This document shows positions 1-5,589 of a stretch of DNA of 6,231 bases, piece by piece; the stretch's first letter is position 1; every line of letters begins with the position of its first letter. The position numbers were made by a program, and so were the translations under genes. Under the pieces are notes generated by a model that did not search any database, was not told where the DNA came from, and was given only the letters and a program-made list of their open reading frames with translations. Source of the stretch: Bacteroidota bacterium (GTDB lineage: Bacteria; Bacteroidota; Bacteroidia; NS11-12g; UBA955); contig RGEC01000131.1 in assembly GCA_009918425.1 (NCBI GenBank), forward strand, positions 1 to 6,231, read 5' to 3'.

Positions 1-438
1 TACTTCATTGGTTCTTTCTTCGTTGTTATAGGGAGGGTTTTGCTGGTATACGGTGTAACTTGATTTTTCGTCGTACTGCCCAAACTGCCCGAAAATACCT
101 ACATAATAGCCATTGGCACTCTGTTTTCCGGTTAAAGTTTTCTCTATGTGAAATCTGTTTAGATAATATTTGAATTGATATTCTGCCGTAAAACCTACAC
201 CTTTAATTATCCCGGTGTAAATATCGTTGGGTTGACGGTACATTACCTCCAATCCAAATTGATGTGCCTTCTTCTGATCTTCGCCAATAAATTCTCCTGT
301 CATCCACAAACCGCCCCTAATAAGGTGCTGCGGACTGAATTTTAGAATGGTGGAAGGTACCTGCATGTCGGTCTTGGGTTGCGCAAAGGCAGAGAAAACA
401 GCCATTGATGCGCTAAATAGAAAAACAATCTTCTTCAT
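1..438 (-). CDS. Exported protein of unknown family (N-terminal part, C-terminus off the left edge)
   Basis: The minus frame is open from ATG at 438 to the window edge (146 codons, no stop). The N-terminus MKKIVFLFSASMAVFSAFAQ is a textbook Sec signal peptide: two lysines, a hydrophobic core and an AFA|Q cleavage site after residue 19. There is no lipobox cysteine, so it is probably periplasmic, or an outer-membrane protein if the rest forms a barrel. The mature part has alternating aromatic/polar stretches such as GVGFTAEYQFKYYLNRF and GYYVGIFGQFGQY, which would suit beta-strands of a small outer-membrane barrel. That is inference; I do not recognise the family. It lies downstream of the tRNA-His terminator and is therefore probably transcribed from its own promoter (candidate -7 at 454-461). 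The reading frame is confident and the function is unknown. Confidence 0.82.
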   Translation of the reverse strand, partial: MKKIVFLFSASMAVFSAFAQPKTDMQVPSTILKFSPQHLIRGGLWMTGEFIGEDQKKAHQFGLEVMYRQPNDIYTGIIKGVGFTAEYQFKYYLNRFHIEKTLTGKQSANGYYVGIFGQFGQYDEKSSYTVYQQNPPYNNEERTNEV

Positions 439-453
439 GATTAAATGATTTAA

Positions 454-461
454 CAAATATA
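454..461 (-). promoter_or_regulatory. Candidate Bacteroidota -7 element for the exported-protein gene
   Basis: On the minus strand this reads TATATTTG, an exact match to TAnnTTTG, 15 bases before the ATG at 438. No good -33 TTTG/TTG is seen at the expected spacing of about 20 bp, so the assignment rests on one element and on position between the upstream terminator and the gene. Confidence 0.4.
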
Positions 462-506
462 CAGGCTTTGGGCCAAATGCCCCCATACGGTCAACATTAA
501 CAAAAT

Positions 507-532
507 AAAAAGCGGCGCTGAGGCCGCTTTTT
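507..532 (-). terminator. Intrinsic terminator downstream of tRNA-His (bidirectional shape)
   Basis: The arms AAAAAGCGGC (507-516) and GCCGCTTTTT (523-532) form a perfect 10-bp stem with a 6-base loop, GCTGAG. On the minus strand the stem is followed by further T-rich sequence (TTTTTATTTTG), and it starts 18 bases after the tRNA 3' end, so it most likely ends the tRNA-His transcript. The A/T-symmetric arms could also stop plus-strand transcription. It insulates the exported-protein gene from the tRNA. Confidence 0.85.
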
Positions 533-550
533 GATGTGGAATTTTCCTTG

Positions 551-625
551 GGCGAATAACCGGGTTCGAACCGGCGACCCCCAGTGCCACAAACTGGTGC
601 TCTAACCAACTGAGCTATATCCGCC
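551..625 (-). tRNA. tRNA-His (anticodon GTG)
   Basis: The minus strand folds into a full cloverleaf. The acceptor stem GCGGATA/TATTCGC carries one G-T pair, the D arm is GCTC..GAGC with an AGTTGGTTA loop, the anticodon stem is CCAGT/ACTGG around TTGTGGC, and the T arm is GCCGG-TTCGAAC-CCGGT. The anticodon GTG (588-590 on the plus strand as CAC) reads histidine codons. The gene encodes the extra G at -1 (base 625) facing C73 (base 551), the identity element specific to tRNA-His, which confirms the call independently of the anticodon. CCA is not encoded (CAA follows the discriminator), so the tail must be added by the CCA-adding enzyme. A promoter lies immediately upstream and an intrinsic terminator immediately downstream, so this is a single-gene transcription unit. 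Confidence 0.97.
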
Positions 626-636
626 GTAAAGGGCTG

Positions 637-667
637 CAAATTTAAGCAACATTCATCATTTTCTCAA
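637..667 (-). promoter_or_regulatory. Promoter of tRNA-His
   Basis: On the minus strand, TTG (667-665) is followed by 20 bases and then TAAATTTG (644-637). This matches the Bacteroidota sigma-A consensus (-33 TTTG/TTG, about 20 bp spacer, -7 TAnnTTTG). The expected transcription start falls a few bases before the mature tRNA 5' end at 625, leaving a short leader for RNase P. Confidence 0.65.
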
Positions 668-688
668 CAGGAATTGAATACGTTTTAT

Positions 689-696
689 CATCTTTG
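689..696 (+). promoter_or_regulatory. Candidate -7 element for the polysaccharide operon
   Basis: CATCTTTG differs by one base from TAnnTTTG and is followed by CA, a common extension in this phylum. No clear -33 element is visible. Its predicted start of transcription (about 700-705) lies just before the region where glycosyltransferase homology begins. It is back to back with the tRNA-His promoter, so the two -33 regions would be close or overlapping. Confidence 0.35.
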
Positions 697-701
697 CACC
701 T

Positions 702-767
702 ATCCAAGCGCAGAAACCCAAACATATTTTCCTTTATTGTAGCTGGTATCCAACTCCGGAAAACCCA
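702..767 (+). other. In-frame N-terminal extension of the glycosyltransferase with no canonical start codon
   Basis: The frame of the glycosyltransferase stays open upstream of its first conventional start (TTG 768) back to a TGA at 675-677. The bases from 702 read IQAQKPKHIFLYCSWYPTPE followed by NP, then the TTG. The HIFLYCSWYPTPENPLNGIF stretch is the usual first beta-strand and the WYP-x-x-ENP-x-NG-x-F loop of GT4 enzymes, so this segment is almost certainly translated or was until recently. There is no ATG or GTG in frame, and no ATG in any frame between 626 and 767. Possible initiators are ATC (702), ATT (726), or a sequence error at one of these codons. Confidence 0.7.
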
Positions 768-1841
768 TTGAACGGCATTTTTTGCCGCGAACTGGCTGCC
801 TTACTTGCTACTCGCCATATCGTATCTGTGGTTTATGTTCGTTATCACTACCAAGGCGGCGAGCCTGAAATTATTGAGCATAAACAGCATGGTTTTAACG
901 AATACGAAATCAGTATTCCCCGTAAAACAGGGCTTTTTTCATTTTTGTATCATCAGTATCAGGTGAAAAAATTGCTGAACGATTGCCTCAAAAGATGTCT
1001 TCACGTCGACGTTGTTCATGTGCAGGTTGGCTGGAAAGCCATATGGGACGCTGCATTTCTTCTGAAGAGAGAAAATATTCCGTTGGTTATTACAGAGCAT
1101 AATACCGACTGGTTGCCCCGGGATAGAAAATATCCGTTTTGGAAAAGATTGCTGACCGCATGGGCAATGCGCAGGGCTTCGGCTGTTACCGCCGTTTCTG
1201 CCAATCTGGCAGAGGCTGTATCCAAGGCTACCGGCCGGAAAATACTGGAAATCCCCAATCCCGTAGATAGTGCTTTTACTTCTGCAGCTATTGCAAATCA
1301 AAAGCATGAAGGGCTTGTCTTTCTGCATGTTTCCAATTTCAACCTAAGGCAAAAGCAAACAGATAAAATCATACGGGTATTTTCTCAGTACGTAAAAGAA
1401 AATCCAAACGCCCGCTTGCAACTAAATGTGCCTGAAGATGCCTGTAAACAGTTCAAAATGGCGCATCCGGATTATGCCTGGGAGAATATAGAATGTTTGC
1501 CCCCTGTAGCCGATAAAATGCTCTTGCTGCAACGCATGCAAAATGCGGACTTTTTATTGAGTTACAGTCTCTATGAAACATTTGGGCTGGTAATTGCTGA
1601 GGCCCTCTGCCTGGGTGTTCCTGCTATTTATACGCCTTGCAAAGGTGCTGATATTCATATCGATGATAAAATGGGAATTTGCTGCGATGCTGATAGTGAA
1701 GAGACATTGTTAGAGGCCTTTCGAAAATCCGGTGAATTTTCGGAAGACAGGAACTATATTGCATCATCTGCCCGAAAGCAGTTTAATGGCGAAGCCGTTT
1801 TACATGCTTATGAATTATTATATGATACCCTGATCAAGTAA
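768..1841 (+). CDS. GT4-family glycosyltransferase (GT-B fold), first gene of the polysaccharide operon
   Basis: It is predicted to transfer a sugar from a nucleotide-sugar donor to a lipid-linked acceptor on the cytoplasmic face of the inner membrane during surface polysaccharide assembly. Numbering from TTG 768 (357 aa), residues 1-160 are the acceptor-binding Rossmann domain with VVHVQVGW (82-89) and PLVITEHNTDW (105-115), followed by ASAVTAVSANL and IPNPVD (162-167) at the domain junction. The C-terminal donor domain has FLHVSNF (185-191) and the diagnostic EX7E motif, E270-TFGLVIA-E278, followed by LCLGVP. Donor and acceptor cannot be deduced. TTG 768 is only the first conventional start. 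The conserved N-terminal strand lies upstream (see 702-767), giving about 371-379 aa, the normal length for the family, whereas starting at 768 would remove the first beta-strand and probably inactivate the enzyme. The next gene begins 2 bp after the TAA, so the two are co-transcribed. Confidence 0.9.
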   Translation: MNGIFCRELAALLATRHIVSVVYVRYHYQGGEPEIIEHKQHGFNEYEISIPRKTGLFSFLYHQYQVKKLLNDCLKRCLHVDVVHVQVGWKAIWDAAFLLKRENIPLVITEHNTDWLPRDRKYPFWKRLLTAWAMRRASAVTAVSANLAEAVSKATGRKILEIPNPVDSAFTSAAIANQKHEGLVFLHVSNFNLRQKQTDKIIRVFSQYVKENPNARLQLNVPEDACKQFKMAHPDYAWENIECLPPVADKMLLLQRMQNADFLLSYSLYETFGLVIAEALCLGVPAIYTPCKGADIHIDDKMGICCDADSEETLLEAFRKSGEFSEDRNYIASSARKQFNGEAVLHAYELLYDTLIK

Positions 1842-1843
1842 GT

Positions 1844-3691
1844 ATGTGCGGAATTGCCGGAATAGTGAGCCTAAAGCCTTTACCTGCAAGGGAAGTAGCC
1901 GGAATATGTCTGCAATTTTCGGATGACCTTGCTCACCGAGGTCCGGATGATGAAGGTTTTGTGCTGATTGATACACAGTGGAAAGTCCATGCATATGGCG
2001 GAAATTGCACTTTACCGGAACTTAAACTGCCACACATAGAAACTGCCGAAGGTGAATTCATGGCGGCCTTTGTGCACAGAAGATTGAGTATTATCAAGCC
2101 CGGTCCTGCCGGTCACCAGCCGTTTTGGGGTGATAAGCAGGTTTTGTGCTACAACGGTGAGATCTTTAATTTCAGAGACCTCGACGGAGAATTCGGTTTT
2201 GAGAACCAAAGCAGAACTGACACAGAGACACTTTTTAGATTACTACAGAACCGGGGTTCGGAAGCAGTGCAGCGGCTTGACGGATTTTTTTCCATGGGCT
2301 TTGCCGATCTCCAAAAACGCATATTGCACCTGCGCCGAGATACCACGGGCGTTAAACCGCTGGTTTTTACACAAACCGACACGGCTTTTGCCTTTTCATC
2401 AGAAACCCGGGCACTGCGGCATTTTCTGAATACCGCAAGCATCAATCCACAGGCGGTTTTTCATCATTTATGCGAAGGTGTTATGCTGCCGGATCAAGGT
2501 TTTTACAGTGAAATAATGTCTGTGCAAGAAGGCATGGACGTGGATTTGCAAACCTTGGAAACAGAAATCGTTTATTACCCTGAAAATGAAGAAAAACCCG
2601 ATGCTGATTTGCGTTCACAGTTGGAAAGCAGTGTTGGCAAACGACTGATGTCGGATGTTCCGCTGGGTTTTGCGGTAAGTGGTGGGCTTGACAGTGCCGC
2701 GGTGATTGGCATTGCCAGAAAATTGATGGGTGCAGATGCTTCTATTTCGCTGTTTTCTATAATTTCTTCAGATCCGAAATCGGATGAGCGCCAATGGCAG
2801 CAGCAGGTTGCCGAATTTAATCGTGCGGAATGGCATAGCTTCGCCATAGAGGATGCCGGACCGCATTTACTGGAAGAAGTTGCCCGTGCCACCGATTTGC
2901 CTCCCATTGCCTGGAACAATCTGGCTCATTTTGAGCTTTGCAGGCGGGCTAAATCGAAGGGAGTTACGGTTTTCTTTAATGGACAGGGTGCCGATGAGCT
3001 GTTTGGTGGTTATCCCGATTATTTGTATCGCGATTTCTGGACTTTGCAGGGAATGTTTATTGGGAAAAATCATTTGCCGGTATCCTACAGGGAAGCTTTT
3101 AAAGAAAACCTGAAGTTACAGGCAAAAATATTCCTGCCATTTTTATCGGGTATGGCCGCTAAAAGGCAAGCCGGCGGTATGTTAAACGCTGATTTATGGC
3201 GTAATGACCTGTATTTACCTCGATTGTCACACCTGAGAGCGGACCATAAAATGCAGGCCGATTTTTACGGACAAAAACTACGGCAGATGCTTGCCTGGGA
3301 AGACCTGAACGGCATGGCGCATGGGCTGGAGAGCCGCAATCCGTTTGCCGATGATAAGCAGCTGGCAAAATGGTTGAATGTACCGTTGAAGGACAAGATC
3401 AAAAATGGCTATACCAAAGGGGTGCTGCGCGATGCGCTGCAGGATGTGATGCCGGAAAGTGTGCGCTGGCGGGTAGATAAAAAAGGGTTTACCGTGCCCG
3501 ATGCTGCTCTTACATGGAAGCACCGTAATGCCTGGAGTGGCTATTTTATGTCAGAAACATTGGATCCGTGGGCATCTAGGCCCAATAGAGAGCGGTTACT
3601 GAAAAATTTACAGGAAGGCGATGAGAATGCCTTGAAATGGTATTTTCGCCTATCAGCTTTGTCGGTTTTTCTGCAGCAATCAAACGCATGA
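1844..3691 (+). CDS. asnB: Asparagine synthase, glutamine-hydrolysing type (AsnB family amidotransferase)
   Basis: The family converts aspartate, glutamine and ATP to asparagine; relatives in polysaccharide loci amidate sugar acids. The 615-aa protein is full length. The glutaminase domain starts with MCGIAG, leaving Cys2 as the catalytic nucleophile after Met removal, then HRGPDDEG (31-38), HRRLSII (78-84), AGHQPFW (89-95), YNGEIFNF (103-110), RTDTE (124-128) and the R-x-x-TGVKPL stretch (165-173). The synthetase domain has the ATP PP-loop SGGLDSA (279-285), FFNGQGADELFGGYPDY (377-393), MAHGLESRNPFADD (491-504) and the C-terminal KKGFTVP (546-552). All expected catalytic motifs are present, so it is probably active. 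The gene starts 2 bp after the glycosyltransferase stop, and its TGA overlaps the flippase ATG. This placement makes modification of a polysaccharide sugar a real alternative to housekeeping asparagine synthesis, and the sequence alone does not decide between them. Confidence 0.93.
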   Translation: MCGIAGIVSLKPLPAREVAGICLQFSDDLAHRGPDDEGFVLIDTQWKVHAYGGNCTLPELKLPHIETAEGEFMAAFVHRRLSIIKPGPAGHQPFWGDKQVLCYNGEIFNFRDLDGEFGFENQSRTDTETLFRLLQNRGSEAVQRLDGFFSMGFADLQKRILHLRRDTTGVKPLVFTQTDTAFAFSSETRALRHFLNTASINPQAVFHHLCEGVMLPDQGFYSEIMSVQEGMDVDLQTLETEIVYYPENEEKPDADLRSQLESSVGKRLMSDVPLGFAVSGGLDSAAVIGIARKLMGADASISLFSIISSDPKSDERQWQQQVAEFNRAEWHSFAIEDAGPHLLEEVARATDLPPIAWNNLAHFELCRRAKSKGVTVFFNGQGADELFGGYPDYLYRDFWTLQGMFIGKNHLPVSYREAFKENLKLQAKIFLPFLSGMAAKRQAGGMLNADLWRNDLYLPRLSHLRADHKMQADFYGQKLRQMLAWEDLNGMAHGLESRNPFADDKQLAKWLNVPLKDKIKNGYTKGVLRDALQDVMPESVRWRVDKKGFTVPDAALTWKHRNAWSGYFMSETLDPWASRPNRERLLKNLQEGDENALKWYFRLSALSVFLQQSNA

Positions 3692-4962
3692 GTAACAGCA
3701 GCGCACTCAGTACATTCATTAGTCAGTTGTTGAGAACTGCCCTGGCAGCAGTATTTGTGGTGCTTTGCTCGCGCTGGATGGGGCCGGAAGGCAGGGGAGA
3801 ACTGGGATTGATTTTATTTTGGGCAGGATTGCTGGCTACAGGCAATGATTATGTGGGTGGAAGCAACCTGGCCAACGCCCTGCAGCGGCATTCCATGGCT
3901 TCCGTATTTCCTGTAAGCATTGTGTGGTCGTTAGTTGTGATTCTGATGGGGTTTGTAGGTTTGAGTTACTTCTTTACCTCAGCGCTGGCATGGAAAGTTT
4001 CTTCTTTGGCTTTGCCCTTGCTGCTGTTGAATATTCAGTACAATGTGCAACAGGGTTTGGCGTTGGTTCGGCAGCGAAACAGGCTGCAATTGTTGTTGGA
4101 AGTATTGAAGCTGTTGCTTTTGTTAACGTTTGCATTTACAACACTTTCACTGAGTGTTTCTGTTTCTTCGGTCATTACTTCGATGGTTCTTGCTTACGCG
4201 GTGGTTTTGATATTAAGCACGGGCTTGCTCAATCAGGAAATTGGTCTGGCACTGAAAAACAGACAATGGCCTCCGGGTGAACTTTTTACCCATGGATTTT
4301 GGAGCCAGAATGGCCACCTGGCGCAATTTCTGGCGTATCGCCTTAGTTTGTATACGCTAACCTTTTTACTGGGCAATCACTCAGCCGCAGGTATTTATGC
4401 CAATGCACTGCTTATTGCAGATGCCATCTGGATTTTTGCCAACAGCTTTGGCACCATAGCCCATGTAAGGATTTTGCGCAGTAAAAATGAAAATTTCAAG
4501 GCAGATATTACCCTTCGCTATGCGATTTTTGCCCTTTTCGGCACTGTCCTTGCCTGTTTGTTTATGGCTGTATTGCCGTCAGGAATTTTTGTATGGGTGT
4601 TTGGCAAAGGTTTTGAAACCCTGAAAGACACGTCATTGCTGCTTATTCCTGCCATACTGGCTGTGGCGGCTTCCAGTTTATTCAGCCATTATTTGCACGC
4701 CGTAAACAGGTTTAAGGCACTTTTTATTGCGAATGTATGCGGACTTGTGCTGCAGACAGCAGTTGGTTTCTGGCTGATTCCCTGCTGGGGCGTTTATGGC
4801 GCCTGTATTGCCGCCGATGCAGGTTTTATCCTGACGTTTTTTTTGGTCTACGGGTTTTTCAAAGCCCGGAATCCCCATGCGCGCCTGAAAGGCAAAATTC
4901 GTTTCAGGCTGTTGCTGAAAGTGTGTATGCGCCTATTGAAAGGACGTTCCGCCAGGTTATAG
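3688..4962 (+). CDS. Polysaccharide/oligosaccharide flippase (Wzx-like, MOP superfamily)
   Basis: A 424-aa integral membrane protein predicted to flip undecaprenyl-linked oligosaccharide from the cytoplasmic to the periplasmic side of the inner membrane. I count about 12 hydrophobic segments, roughly at 8-28, 36-54, 72-96, 104-120, 135-156, 160-182, 213-229, 236-258, 277-305, 316-334, 344-364 and 368-392, with a basic cytoplasmic tail (KARNPHARLKGKIRFR... to the end). The N-terminal SRWMGPEGRGELGLI (28-42) and the C-terminal P-x-WGVYGACIA (365-375) are typical of this family. The frame is open further upstream (a GTG or ATG-like start could be drawn at 3637), but ATG 3688 is chosen because it gives a standard N-terminus and overlaps the asnB stop as ATGA, which implies translational coupling. 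The last 6 bp overlap the convergent phosphopantetheinyl transferase gene. The family is confident; the substrate is unknown. Confidence 0.88.
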   Translation: MSNSSALSTFISQLLRTALAAVFVVLCSRWMGPEGRGELGLILFWAGLLATGNDYVGGSNLANALQRHSMASVFPVSIVWSLVVILMGFVGLSYFFTSALAWKVSSLALPLLLLNIQYNVQQGLALVRQRNRLQLLLEVLKLLLLLTFAFTTLSLSVSVSSVITSMVLAYAVVLILSTGLLNQEIGLALKNRQWPPGELFTHGFWSQNGHLAQFLAYRLSLYTLTFLLGNHSAAGIYANALLIADAIWIFANSFGTIAHVRILRSKNENFKADITLRYAIFALFGTVLACLFMAVLPSGIFVWVFGKGFETLKDTSLLLIPAILAVAASSLFSHYLHAVNRFKALFIANVCGLVLQTAVGFWLIPCWGVYGACIAADAGFILTFFLVYGFFKARNPHARLKGKIRFRLLLKVCMRLLKGRSARL

Positions 4963-5589
4963 CAATTCGTGAATCCAGACGGCTACATGCCCGTCGAAAA
5001 CGGCATATTCCATAATAAAATCCTGTTGTGTTCCGGGCTTGTGGAAAGAAGCTGAAAACCGGCCTGAGTCGCCCGTCTCAAATGGTCCCACGGTCATATG
5101 TTTTTTAAAATCCACTTCTTTTTTACCATACCATTTATACAGGCTTTCCTTTGCACCCCAGATAATGAGCAGGCAAAGGCTATGGTGGGTTCTGCGAATG
5201 TTGGATTTGTCTTCGGCATTGCAAAATTTATCCTCAATTCTGAGAATTTTGGGACCTTGGGTTTCAATGTCAATGCCTGTAGGGCCGTTTTCGTCGATGA
5301 TAGCGGCAGCAAAGTTTCCACTGTGGCTGATGCTTAGGTGCGGTAATCCTCCTTCAAAATGGGGTTTTCCCACCTCATCTTTGGTTAGTTTTCCTTCGGG
5401 AACAAGGGTGCGAAGCAGCAACCTGCTACTTAGAAAATGCAATCGCTTGTTTTCATGAAGTCCCTGCAAAAAAACAATCTCCTCCGCTGTTGGGTTGTAC
5501 ATTTGTAAAAGCATTTCTGCATCCTCGGTAATTTTCCAGAAGGCAATTTTTTTACCGGGTAGCGGAAACATCAGACGATCCAACGGCAT
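4957..5589 (-). CDS. 4'-phosphopantetheinyl transferase, Sfp type
   Basis: It would transfer 4'-phosphopantetheine from CoA to a conserved serine of acyl or peptidyl carrier proteins in the cytoplasm, with Mg2+. From ATG 5589 the protein has 210 aa, usual for the family. Visible motifs are GKPHF (75-79), LSISHSG (85-91), the metal-binding GIDIE (105-109, D107 and E109) and WGAKESLYK (144-152, with E148 and K152), so the active site is complete. The frame is open to ATG 5628, but the leading residues look non-conserved, whereas MPLDRLMFPLPGKKIAFWKI is a normal start for Bacteroidota homologues. ATG 5571 is a second possibility. No carrier protein, PKS or NRPS gene is in view, so it may be the general activator of fatty-acid ACP or serve a distant cluster. 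It shares CATG with the divergent WD40 gene and overlaps the flippase at its 3' end. Confidence 0.9.
   Translation of the reverse strand: MPLDRLMFPLPGKKIAFWKITEDAEMLLQMYNPTAEEIVFLQGLHENKRLHFLSSRLLLRTLVPEGKLTKDEVGKPHFEGGLPHLSISHSGNFAAAIIDENGPTGIDIETQGPKILRIEDKFCNAEDKSNIRRTHHSLCLLIIWGAKESLYKWYGKKEVDFKKHMTVGPFETGDSGRFSASFHKPGTQQDFIMEYAVFDGHVAVWIHELL

Noticed and set aside
470..482. Short inverted repeat GGGC-CAAAT-GCCC upstream of the exported-protein gene
   Set aside because: A 4-bp stem with no T-tract, too weak to be a terminator; it could be chance and no operator family is recognised.
2149..2919. Antisense open frames within asnB (2149-2445 and 2575-2919, minus)
   Set aside because: Low-complexity Ser/Arg-rich shadows of a gene with every catalytic motif intact on the plus strand; no promoter or family support.
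3637..3687. Earlier start for the flippase inside asnB
   Set aside because: It adds 17 residues that overlap the conserved asnB C-terminus in another frame, and ATG 3688 gives a standard N-terminus with an ATGA overlap.
4737..5458. Plus-strand open frames at 4737-5015 and 5039-5458
   Set aside because: Out-of-frame shadows of the flippase end and antisense shadow of the phosphopantetheinyl transferase, whose motifs are clear on the minus strand.
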